Below, one piece after another: positions 25,250 through 32,352 of a stretch of DNA of 34,831 nt (its first letter is position 1; the number at the start of each line of letters is the position of its first letter). The notes beneath the pieces were generated by a model. It saw only the letters and a list, made by a program, of their open reading frames with translations. It had not been told where the DNA came from and ran no database searches. Origin of the DNA: Acinetobacter harbinensis (GTDB lineage: Bacteria; Pseudomonadota; Gammaproteobacteria; Pseudomonadales; Moraxellaceae); contig NZ_JXBK01000001.1 of the NCBI RefSeq assembly GCF_000816495.1, positions 1,374,820 through 1,409,650 on the forward strand, read 5' to 3'. A program made the translations under genes and the position numbers.

Positions 25250-25789
25250 ATGGCTTCTTATGTTTTATTAGAGCAAGCGCGTCATGTTGAAGCTTTGGTC
25301 TTAGATGTTGATGGTATTTTAAGTGATGGTTTCGTTACCTTAACCAATAGTGGCGATGAAATTAAATCCTTTGATATTCGTGATGGTTTAGGCATGAAGT
25401 TGGTACAACAAGCCGGCGTCAAAGTCATTATTATTACGGGACGTAAAAGTAACATTGTCGATAAGCGGATGTCGGATTTGGGCGTCGATTTGGTTTTTCA
25501 AGGCCGTGAAGATAAAGGCGTGGCATTAACAGAAGCTTGCGCGCAGCTGAATCTTTCTCCCGATGATTGTTTATATATGGGGGACGATTGGCCGGATCTT
25601 TCAGCCTTTGCAATTGCCGGAATGAAAGTCACCGTACCCAATGGGCATGTCGAAGTGCGCCGCCGTGCGGATTTAGTCACGCAAGCCATGGGCGGGCGAG
25701 GCGCAGTACGTGAAATCTGCGATATGATTTTAATGGCCAAAGGCGCTTACGATACACTGCTTGAAAAATACAGCGCTAACCCGTATTAA
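25250..25789 (+). CDS. kdsC: 3-deoxy-D-manno-octulosonate 8-phosphate phosphatase
   Basis: KdsC removes the phosphate from Kdo 8-phosphate, the last step before CMP-Kdo. This is a small HAD-family enzyme of the C0 type without a cap. The nucleophile motif is LDVDGILSDG (D19 and D21), ITGRKS is the second motif, and GDDWPDL the acidic third. At 179 residues it matches the family and acts as a tetramer. It begins three bases after the kdsD stop, so the two are co-translated or nearly so; lptC follows after 41 bases. Confidence 0.97.
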   Translation: MASYVLLEQARHVEALVLDVDGILSDGFVTLTNSGDEIKSFDIRDGLGMKLVQQAGVKVIIITGRKSNIVDKRMSDLGVDLVFQGREDKGVALTEACAQLNLSPDDCLYMGDDWPDLSAFAIAGMKVTVPNGHVEVRRRADLVTQAMGGRGAVREICDMILMAKGAYDTLLEKYSANPY

Positions 25790-25830
25790 TAATTGAATAA
25801 TTCATTCAATTTGAGTTAAGTACCCCACTT

Positions 25831-26379
25831 ATGGATACAAAAGTTTTATACGTAACTGCTATAGCCATTGCAGCTATAAGTGGTGGTTACTACTATTATA
25901 GTGGTAAAGGCAATAAACTTGAGGTTGATTCAGCAAGGAATATGACCTATTCGGCTGAAAAAATTAATCTCACCCAAACGGATGATCGCGGTAATTTATA
26001 CGTGCGCGCTCAGGTTGATCGTCTTGAACAAGATATGCAAAAACAAACTTCAAAAATGACCAATCTAAATGCTTCCATGTATAAAGATGCTGTGGTAAAT
26101 GCTACTTTTTATGCCAAAATTGCAAATAGTTACGACGACAATCAACGTATTGTCTTGTCACAAGAGGTATTAATTAAAAAATTAATGCCACAAGGTGAAA
26201 TGCAGTTTAAGACCACAGCGTTGACGGGCTACCCTAAAACCAATGAAATTGAAACCGATAAACAGGTTATTGTGCAATCTCCGCAAGCTGAATTTGTAAG
26301 CCAAGGTTTGAAAGCCAATCTAAATGACGGTCAATACGAATTTTTTAATATTCGAGGAAAATATGAACCAAAATCTTAA
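25831..26379 (+). CDS. lptC: LPS export protein LptC
   Basis: LptC is the single-pass inner-membrane part of the LptB2FGC LPS transporter that hands LPS to LptA. The 182-residue protein has a membrane helix at about residues 5-25 followed by a periplasmic beta-jellyroll domain with the family's YSAEKINLTQTDDRGN and QAEFVSQGLKANLNDG stretches. Length and position between kdsC and lptA are as usual. Its last 17 bases overlap the lptA start, so translation is coupled. The ribosome binding site is weak. Confidence 0.93.
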   Translation: MDTKVLYVTAIAIAAISGGYYYYSGKGNKLEVDSARNMTYSAEKINLTQTDDRGNLYVRAQVDRLEQDMQKQTSKMTNLNASMYKDAVVNATFYAKIANSYDDNQRIVLSQEVLIKKLMPQGEMQFKTTALTGYPKTNEIETDKQVIVQSPQAEFVSQGLKANLNDGQYEFFNIRGKYEPKS

Positions 26380-26929
26380 GCTTGTATGGTCTAAAACTTT
26401 GCTTAAGCAAGCAGCTTTAGCCAGTTTGGTCGTATTCTCATCGGCTGCGGCGTTGGCTGTACCTTCGGATAGAAATCAGCCCATCTCCTTGGTGGCAGAT
26501 CGTGCAACGTACAGTGAAAAAACCGGAGTGACAACTTATACCGGTAACGTCATCATTGAACAAGGCACCATGAAATTACAAGCCAATTCTATTGTGGCCA
26601 ATTTAAACAGCAATAAAGAAATTAGTATTATTACCGCAACTGGCGGCCCTGCACGTTTCCAGCAAAAAATAGATGTCAATAAAGGGTTGGCCAAAGGGCA
26701 AGCGCAAAAGATTATTTATAATGCACAAACCGGTATTGTGACTTTAACCGGCAGTGCTTTGTTGGAGCAAGATGGGGCAAGTATTCGCGGCAACACCTTA
26801 AAATACAGTATGAATAAGGGCGATGTAGAGGCCACTGGTACACCAAATAGTTCAGGTTCATCATCTGGACGTGTACAAATTGTGATTCCACCTTCAAGCG
26901 CAAAATCTTTCCCGGGAGCGCGTGATTAA
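26363..26929 (+). CDS. lptA: LPS transport periplasmic protein LptA
   Basis: LptA forms the periplasmic bridge that carries LPS to the outer membrane. The 188-residue precursor has a signal peptide of about 32 residues (ending SSAAALA, before VPSDRN), then the OstA-type barrel with [32 protein letters not shown] and [15 protein letters not shown] 26363 is chosen because GAGGA precedes it by five bases; the longer frame from 26324 has no such signal. It overlaps the end of lptC by 17 bases and shares one base with the lptB start (TAATG). Confidence 0.95.
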   Translation: MNQNLKLVWSKTLLKQAALASLVVFSSAAALAVPSDRNQPISLVADRATYSEKTGVTTYTGNVIIEQGTMKLQANSIVANLNSNKEISIITATGGPARFQQKIDVNKGLAKGQAQKIIYNAQTGIVTLTGSALLEQDGASIRGNTLKYSMNKGDVEATGTPNSSGSSSGRVQIVIPPSSAKSFPGARD

Positions 26930-27675
26930 TGGATCAGTCGCTCAAACAACCGCAAAAGCTCTGTATTAAACATTTGGCCAAAAACTACAATAAAAGATGG
27001 GTGGTTAAAGACGTCTCGTTACAAATGCACAGTGGTGAAATTGTAGGCTTACTAGGTCCCAATGGCGCAGGTAAAACCACCAGTTTTTACATGGTGGTGG
27101 GTTTGGTGCGGATGGATAAAGGTGAGATTCATTTAGATGATCTAGATTTATCTGATTTAGCCATGCATGAACGAGCACGCAAAGGCATTGGTTATTTACC
27201 ACAAGAAGCCTCTATTTTTCGCAAACTGACCATTGCTGAAAATATTATGGCGATTTTAGAAACCCGTAAAGATTTAAACAAGCAGCAGCGTTTACAACGT
27301 TTAAGTGAATTACTGGCCGATTTTAAAATTACCCATATTAAAGACTCTTTGGGCATGAGTGTCTCGGGCGGTGAACGTCGCCGTGCAGAAATTGCCCGCG
27401 CTTTGGCGGCAGATCCAAAATTTATGTTATTAGATGAGCCATTTGCCGGTGTCGATCCTATTTCGGTCGGTGATATTAAGGATATTATTCGTACGCTAAA
27501 AGACCGTGGTATTGGGGTGTTAATCACCGATCATAATGTACGAGAAACCTTAGCCATTTGTGAGCGTGCTTATATTGTCAGTGAAGGTGCGGTCATTGCC
27601 GAAGGAACACCAGAAGAAGTACTGGCCAATGAAACCGTGCGTCAAGTCTATTTGGGTGATGATTTTAGAGTCTAA
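26929..27675 (+). CDS. lptB: LPS export ABC transporter ATPase LptB
   Basis: LptB is the cytoplasmic ATPase that powers LPS extraction by LptFG. The 248 residues include Walker [10 protein letters not shown] (43-51), the Q-loop around [12 protein letters not shown], the signature VSGGERRR, Walker [14 protein letters not shown] and the H-loop ITDHNVRET, all as in the LptB (YhbG) subgroup. Its ATG shares the A of the lptA stop, so the two are translated in tandem. In many gammaproteobacteria rpoN follows lptB; here a terminator follows instead. Confidence 0.98.
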   Translation: MDQSLKQPQKLCIKHLAKNYNKRWVVKDVSLQMHSGEIVGLLGPNGAGKTTSFYMVVGLVRMDKGEIHLDDLDLSDLAMHERARKGIGYLPQEASIFRKLTIAENIMAILETRKDLNKQQRLQRLSELLADFKITHIKDSLGMSVSGGERRRAEIARALAADPKFMLLDEPFAGVDPISVGDIKDIIRTLKDRGIGVLITDHNVRETLAICERAYIVSEGAVIAEGTPEEVLANETVRQVYLGDDFRV

Positions 27676-27750
27676 GTATGATTTTAAAGTGGCTTGAGTG
27701 GTATGTTTTATCTGTTAAAACTGCTTTTTCTACAGCATAAACTGGCTTGA

Positions 27751-27790
27751 ATACAAAAAAACTTCCGCGCTTAAGGCGGTTTTTTTGTAT
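27751..27790. terminator. Terminator after lptB
   Basis: The inner stem CCGC/GCGG sits on an 11-base A:T stem, ATACAAAAAAA with TTTTTTTGTAT, with CTT as a bulge. It ends the LPS operon and may act in both directions. Confidence 0.75.
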
Positions 27791-27847
27791 CTGCAAGGTG
27801 CTGAAAACCAGTTATACTGACAGCATGTTGTTCTTCATTTTAGATTT

Positions 27848-28447
27848 ATGTCCTTTACCATTGCCTCGCAAGTTACTTTTGAACAAGACATTAAAAAAAG
27901 TCGCTTTCAAGCGATTGCTGTGCCCGTACAATCTGAGCAAGCCGTAAAAGACTTTTTAGCCCTGCATAAAGACAATACCACCACCCATCAATGTTGGGCA
28001 TGGAAAATTGGCAACAATGTACGCTTTAATGACGATGGTGAGCCTTCTGGAACGGCTGGACGTCCCATTTTGGCCACCATTGAAGGCAACGAATTAAGTA
28101 ATGTTTTGGTCTTGGTCAATCGTTGGTATGGGGGTATTAAATTAGGTACAGGCGGATTGGTGCGTGCTTATGGCGGTTGTGCAGGGCAGTGCTTATTGTT
28201 GGCTGAGAAAATTGAACTTATCATAAAAATAAAAGTCAGTTTTCACTGCCAGTTTAATGAGTGGGCTATTTTGCAGTATGAACTGAACCAACAACAGATT
28301 GAATTTGAAGAACACTATACCGATACGGGAGTTGAGGTGAAGGCTTCCCTACAAACGCCACAAATAGCCATTTGGTCCTTAAAAATTCAAGATATAAGCC
28401 GTGGCCGTGAACAGCTGAGAATCCTAGAAGAGCCAGAAGATGACTGA
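27848..28447 (+). CDS. yigZ: IMPACT/YigZ family protein
   Basis: The 199-residue protein has the UPF0029/Impact N-terminal fold: KKSRFQAIAVPV near the start, HQCWAWKIG, the DDGEPSGTAGRP signature and NRWYGGIKLGTGGLVRAYGG. A short DUF1949-type ferredoxin-like domain takes up the C-terminal 65 residues. Bacterial YigZ is thought to touch translation control or nucleic acids, by homology to IMPACT, but has no settled role. A TATACT hexamer about 30 bases upstream may be its -10. The stop overlaps the start of the acyltransferase gene by eight bases. Confidence 0.95.
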   Translation: MSFTIASQVTFEQDIKKSRFQAIAVPVQSEQAVKDFLALHKDNTTTHQCWAWKIGNNVRFNDDGEPSGTAGRPILATIEGNELSNVLVLVNRWYGGIKLGTGGLVRAYGGCAGQCLLLAEKIELIIKIKVSFHCQFNEWAILQYELNQQQIEFEEHYTDTGVEVKASLQTPQIAIWSLKIQDISRGREQLRILEEPEDD

Positions 28448-29057
28448 ATCAGATCCGCTATTAAAGTATCGTGAACAGCATAAACATCGTTTAAATTATA
28501 TGCCGTGGCTGTATGGGTCATTAAAGCCTAAAAATCGTGCTTGGGCAGAGGCGTGGCAAAAAGAATATCAAGCCTATCTAATGCAAATGGAAACAGTAGA
28601 AATTGGTGAAAATTGTTTTATTTCACCTTTGGCGCATATTTTTGCAGAACCAGGACGTCAAATTAGCATTGGAGATAATAGCTTTATTGCTGCGGATTGT
28701 ACTTTGCATGGCCCGCTACAAATTGGGAATGAAGTCGCAATTAACCATCATTGTATTTTAGATGGTGGACGCATGGGCATTAAACTACATGATCAGGTGC
28801 GTCTTGCTGCCTATTGTCATTTATATGCCTTTGATCACGGCATGCAACTAGAACAACCCATCTATCAACAAGCGGTTCGCTCACAGGGAATTGAAATTGG
28901 TCAAGATGTTTGGCTAGGCGCGCATGTGGGCGTCAAGGACGGCGTTACAATTCATGCGCATGCAGTGGTTGGTATGCACAGTATGGTGACTAAAAATATT
29001 GAACAGGCCGCGATTGTGGCTGGCAATCCAGCAAAATTTATTCGTTATCGTGATTAA
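28440..29057 (+). CDS. Hexapeptide-repeat acyltransferase
   Basis: The 205-residue protein has a left-handed beta-helix of hexapeptide repeats (ISPLAHIFAEPG, ISIGDNSFIA, LQIGNEVAIN, IEIGQDVWLGAHVGVKDGVTIHAHAVVG) and ends VAGNPAKFIRYRD, as in LacA/CysE-like O-acyltransferases. The His in YAFDHG is a good candidate for the catalytic base. The first 50 residues are helical, an extra region. It overlaps yigZ by eight bases (ATGACTGA) and is therefore translationally coupled to it, although no functional link is known. The acceptor is unknown; a cell-surface sugar is possible given the LPS genes just upstream. Confidence 0.88.
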   Translation: MTESDPLLKYREQHKHRLNYMPWLYGSLKPKNRAWAEAWQKEYQAYLMQMETVEIGENCFISPLAHIFAEPGRQISIGDNSFIAADCTLHGPLQIGNEVAINHHCILDGGRMGIKLHDQVRLAAYCHLYAFDHGMQLEQPIYQQAVRSQGIEIGQDVWLGAHVGVKDGVTIHAHAVVGMHSMVTKNIEQAAIVAGNPAKFIRYRD

Positions 29058-29190
29058 TTTTTTTTGATAATCTGGCTAGAGAGTTTTCGAAATTTACTTA
29101 CATAAAAGCATGCACAGCGCTCTACAGTTATGCTAAGTTAAAAAGCACCAATAGACTTAAAAGCTATAATAAGCAAAAAGCGAGGCAAAA

Positions 29191-30033
29191 ATGAAGCGTG
29201 TAATCGCCTGTATTGACTCTTCTCCATGCGTGAATGCAGTTGCTGAAGCAGCGGCATGGGTGGCAAAACAAACCAATCGTGAATTGGTTTTACTTCAGGT
29301 TTTAGATTATTACCCTGCAAGTTATCATTTGGGTGAAATTAGTGGTGTGATCGGTTTTGAAAGTAATGCAATGTTACTCAAAGAACTGGCAGAACTTGAG
29401 CAGAAACAAAGTGAACTCGCACTGGATTATAGCAATAACTTATTGGATCATATTTCTGAGCTTATTCAGCAAAAATATAATATTACTGCAACGCATATTC
29501 AAGAAAAAGGTGATTTTTTAGAGCAAAGTTTTCAAGTCTTACAAGAAGAAGATGTGGTTGTTATTGGCCGAGTGGGTGAGCGTTCAGCCGAGTTAAATAA
29601 ACCCATTGGCAGTAACGTAGAAAACTTTATTCGCGGCGCAAAATGTACTGTGATGACGGTGGGAGAAAACTTTAAGCCACCAACACGTTTTATCTTTGCT
29701 TATGAGTATTCACCGACCTGCGTCAATATGATGAAACGCGTAGCACAAAGCGATTTGTTAAAACTGCTGCAATGTCATTTGTTGTATGTGGGAGACCATC
29801 CTGAAGTATTGAATGAGCCTTCACAATACTTAAAAAATGCGGGGTTGGATGTGGTCATGGAATACCGTTATGGCGATGTAGCAGAAAATATACTTGAATA
29901 TCAGGCCGAACATGCGATACAACTGATTGTATTGGGTGCTTTTAGTCAAAGTAAAATTCGACAGTTCTTTTTAGGTAGTGTGACCACCGGTATTTTTCGA
30001 AATTCGTTAGTGCCACTCTTGGTGGTCAAGTAA
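29191..30033 (+). CDS. Universal stress protein with two Usp domains
   Basis: The 280-residue protein contains two UspA domains in tandem, about residues 1-145 (start MKRVIACIDSSPCVNAVAEAA; end VVIGRVGERSAELNKPIGSNVENFIRGAKCTVMTV) and about 155-280 (ending LIVLGAFSQSKIRQFFLGSVTTGIFRNSLVPLLVVK). The nucleotide-binding pattern is degenerate in the first domain and nearer standard in the second. GAGG lies six bases before the ATG. Tandem Usps of this kind help survive oxidative and acid stress in related bacteria. It is a single-gene unit ending in a double hairpin region. Confidence 0.93.
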   Translation: MKRVIACIDSSPCVNAVAEAAAWVAKQTNRELVLLQVLDYYPASYHLGEISGVIGFESNAMLLKELAELEQKQSELALDYSNNLLDHISELIQQKYNITATHIQEKGDFLEQSFQVLQEEDVVVIGRVGERSAELNKPIGSNVENFIRGAKCTVMTVGENFKPPTRFIFAYEYSPTCVNMMKRVAQSDLLKLLQCHLLYVGDHPEVLNEPSQYLKNAGLDVVMEYRYGDVAENILEYQAEHAIQLIVLGAFSQSKIRQFFLGSVTTGIFRNSLVPLLVVK

Positions 30034-30065
30034 AAATATCCACGGAGATATTAATTCGTGGCTCA

Positions 30066-30106
30066 ATATAGTTATCCGCATAACTTGTGGATAACTATAT
30101 GGATAA
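30066..30106. repeat. 12-base inverted repeat carrying DnaA-box-like 9-mers
   Basis: ATATAGTTATCC (30066-30077) and GGATAACTATAT (30089-30100) are perfect inverted copies 11 bases apart. TGTGGATAA (30086-30094) is a perfect minus-strand DnaA box (TTATCCACA). TTATCCGCA (30072-30080, plus) and TATGGATAA (30098-30106, minus) each differ by one base. DnaA binding is inferred; a simple hairpin between convergent genes is the alternative. Confidence 0.5.
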
Positions 30107-30135
30107 TACTTATAAGTTGCTCATAAATAAACAAA

Positions 30136-30173
30136 AAAACACGACGAATGTTTTTTGATCTGTGTCGTGTTTT
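30136..30173. terminator. Bidirectional terminator between the Usp and O-methyltransferase genes
   Basis: AAAACACGAC (30136-30145) pairs with GTCGTGTTTT (30164-30173) with an 18-base loop and T-rich ends on both strands. The right arm overlaps the stop codon of the O-methyltransferase gene. Confidence 0.7.
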
Positions 30174-30837
30174 ATTTCACTAACACCAAAGCTAAGCCAT
30201 CATGCCCTTTACTTCCAACGGTCTGTAATGCCGTGCAAGATAAAATTTTAGGATGATTTTTTAGTGCTGTAAACATCTCGCGAATGCCTTCAATACTCGG
30301 CTTGTGATTATCACATTTAATGATGTCACCTGCACGAATGACGTTATCTAACACAATAATAGTGCCGGAATGCGATAAATTTAAGCTCAGTTCTAAATAC
30401 TCGGCATAACTTTGTTTATCGGCATCAATAAAAATAAAGTCAAAAGCTTCGGTGTCATCAGGGAGTGCTTTTAACAGCTCGGCTGCACGTCCCACTTGAA
30501 GCTCGATGGTGGGTTTAAGTTGGGCATGTTCAATATTTTCTTGAGCAACAATGGCGTGAGCCTCACGACCTTCAATGGTTAAGATATAACCATCATCGGG
30601 TAAAGCGCGCGCCAGCCATAAAGTGCTATAGGCCGCAAAAGTCCCCAATTCCAATACGCGTTTGCAATGGTTCATTTGAATCAACATTTGCAACAGCATG
30701 CCTTGATTGGGTGCAACAGCCAGATGATCAGGATAACCGCGATCTTCAGTGTTTTGTAAAGCGTGCAGAAGAATAGGGTCTTCTGGAATTAAATGTGAAT
30801 CGATGTAAGCATCAATCTCTGTCCACATTTGTTGCAT
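30172..30837 (-). CDS. SAM-dependent O-methyltransferase (caffeoyl-CoA OMT-like)
   Basis: The protein belongs to the Methyltransf_3/CCoAOMT family. The SAM-binding glycine motif is VLELGTFAAYSTLWLA, followed by TIEGREAHA, and the metal-binding acid motif FDFIFIDADKQSYAEYLEL precedes IIVLDNVIRAGDI. The start at ATG 30837 (MQQMWTEIDAYI) gives 221 residues, the usual length; an in-frame ATG at 30903 would add 22 residues rich in basic and polar residues that do not look like the family. Members methylate catechols and similar hydroxyls; the substrate here is unknown. No partner genes are obvious. Confidence 0.88.
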   Translation of the reverse strand: MQQMWTEIDAYIDSHLIPEDPILLHALQNTEDRGYPDHLAVAPNQGMLLQMLIQMNHCKRVLELGTFAAYSTLWLARALPDDGYILTIEGREAHAIVAQENIEHAQLKPTIELQVGRAAELLKALPDDTEAFDFIFIDADKQSYAEYLELSLNLSHSGTIIVLDNVIRAGDIIKCDNHKPSIEGIREMFTALKNHPKILSCTALQTVGSKGHDGLALVLVK

Positions 30838-30964
30838 AGTTCTGTCACCGGTATTTTGATGCAAGCATTTTAAACCTTTCCGCTCAGAGTGCAATTTTTT
30901 CATCTATAGCTCATGCAGAAGAGGCGTATGACCGTGCTTTATCTTCTGTTAAGCATGCATCGAC

Positions 30965-31681
30965 TTAATAATTACACATCGAACTATTACGCGATAAGTC
31001 TGGCCCCCAAGTGCGATAACCTTGCGTATCAATATGGATTTGACCTGAGGCATACAGTCCCAGCCCCATATTTAGGCTTTGACCGTGTTGCGCCCAAAAT
31101 TGGCATAATTTAAATTTACTGCTTTCAATAAAGGCATAGTCATTGGCTTGTGGATAAGCCGGCCCAATGCGAAAATCGATGGCTGAATTAAATAAATGAC
31201 GCGATGAGTTAGCACCGCCAGCACATTGATTGAGTGGTAAATCACGATAAACAGACGTCACTTCAAAATCAGTCAGCACTTTTGCCGCAATAAGATATTT
31301 AAACACCCGTAAAGTCGAGACTTGATTGTTCCATAATTCTTGGTTTGGAATCATGTATTGTGAGCGCGCGCATTTCTGCCAATCGCGTGCAGTGCGCATC
31401 AATTCAAAACTTGGAATAATATTGCCCACGCCATTACGATCGAGAAACATTTCGTACTCACGAACCTGTCGTAAATTATTACTGGTGGCCATCCAAGCGT
31501 TATAAGTATAAGGAACTGTTTTAGGTGCAGTTGTACGTTCAATACTAATCCGCTCTTGAGGAATGAAAATTCGCTTTCCACTAGGCGTCGTATGTCCTTG
31601 TTTTGAAGGAGAAGAGGTACAGCCAATCATAACCAGAGGAACTAAGCTTAGACCCAGTAATCCCTTTAGAAAATGCTTCAT
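30965..31681 (-). CDS. Lipoprotein with a peptidase M15-type domain
   Basis: The 238-residue precursor starts MKHFLKGLLG and has a lipobox ending MIGC (Cys 21), so it should be a lipid-anchored envelope protein. The C-terminal part resembles the M15A D-Ala-D-Ala carboxypeptidase domain: SVYRDLPLNQCAGG, the zinc-site SSRHLFNSAIDFRI (His and Asp), and QIHIDTQGYRTWG with the second His. ATG 31681 is preferred to an upstream TTG at 31693. The family suggests cleavage of peptidoglycan stem peptides. Whether it is active is inferred from the preserved H-x(6)-D and HID motifs. Confidence 0.86.
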   Translation of the reverse strand: MKHFLKGLLGLSLVPLVMIGCTSSPSKQGHTTPSGKRIFIPQERISIERTTAPKTVPYTYNAWMATSNNLRQVREYEMFLDRNGVGNIIPSFELMRTARDWQKCARSQYMIPNQELWNNQVSTLRVFKYLIAAKVLTDFEVTSVYRDLPLNQCAGGANSSRHLFNSAIDFRIGPAYPQANDYAFIESSKFKLCQFWAQHGQSLNMGLGLYASGQIHIDTQGYRTWGPDLSRNSSMCNY

Positions 31682-31777
31682 TATACAAATCAAATATTTA
31701 TAAATACGCGGCCTATTTTAGTCTAATTTTAAGGAGAGAATTTGGAAAGATTGCAATCAAATGTTTGCTTTGAGTAC

Positions 31778-31809
31778 AAAAAAAGATCAGCAGGTGCTGA
31801 TCTTTTTTT
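31778..31809 (-). terminator. Terminator after fdxA
   Basis: A perfect 15-base stem, AAAAAAAGATCAGCA with TGCTGATCTTTTTTT, has a minimal loop and T tracts on both strands. It lies 18 bases beyond the fdxA stop. Confidence 0.92.
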
Positions 31810-31827
31810 GAAAACTTGCAGAGGAAA

Positions 31828-32151
31828 TTACTTTTCTAAGTATTGTAACTTATTCGGTTTGCCATTCCATTCTTCACGATCAGCAGGTTGTTCGCCAATT
31901 TGAGTGATGTTGGGCCATTTTTGTGCAAGCTCTGTATTCAGCTCAATAAAGACTTCTTGTCCCTCGGGTAACTCATCTTCTGAGAAGATGGCATTGGCTG
32001 GGCATTCAGGTTCACATAAAGCACAGTCGATACATTCATCAGGATCGATCACGAGGAAATTTGGACCTTCGTAGAAACAATCTACCGGACAAACCTCTAC
32101 GCAATCTTGATATTTACATTTAATACAATTTTCAGTGACAACAAAGGTCAT
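31828..32151 (-). CDS. fdxA: 7Fe-8S ferredoxin FdxA
   Basis: The 107-residue protein closely follows Azotobacter ferredoxin I. The cysteine pattern fits a [3Fe-4S] cluster (C9, C17, C50) and a [4Fe-4S] cluster (C21, C40, C43, C46), with the extra C12 and C25 also present. The C-terminal [10 protein letters not shown] extension is typical of FdxA. It carries electrons at low potential; the partner is not known. It sits next to mutS, as in other gammaproteobacteria. A candidate promoter lies upstream, so it has its own transcript. Confidence 0.97.
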   Translation of the reverse strand: MTFVVTENCIKCKYQDCVEVCPVDCFYEGPNFLVIDPDECIDCALCEPECPANAIFSEDELPEGQEVFIELNTELAQKWPNITQIGEQPADREEWNGKPNKLQYLEK

Positions 32152-32193
32152 GGCGGCAGCTACCTAAAATATGGTTCTAATTACTCTTGCTGT

Positions 32194-32223
32194 ATTCTAG
32201 GCAAAAACACTGCCAAGTAACAA
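32194..32223 (-). promoter_or_regulatory. Candidate fdxA promoter
   Basis: On the minus strand TTGTTA (32218-32223) and TAGAAT (32194-32199) are separated by 18 bases. They match the sigma-70 consensus at four and five positions, about 42 bases before the fdxA start. Confidence 0.4.
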
Positions 32224-32308
32224 TTGCTTTTATTGATATTTGTTATATATAGGGCTGTTAATTTTAATAAAAATTACATATCAACCTAAATATCGCAAAT
32301 AAGGATCA

Positions 32309-32330
32309 AAGACTTCATCTTGGAAGTCTT
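32309..32330 (-). terminator. Probable terminator after mutS
   Basis: AAGACTTC and GAAGTCTT form an eight-base stem with a six-base loop, followed on the minus strand by a short T run (TTTGATCC). It is weaker than the other terminators of the window. Confidence 0.45.
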
Positions 32331-32352
32331 GTTTGACCGATGAAATGCTGGA

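Noticed and set aside
27747..27947. 66-residue plus-strand frame before yigZ
   Set aside because: It overlaps the lptB terminator and the yigZ gene in another frame and has no ribosome binding site.
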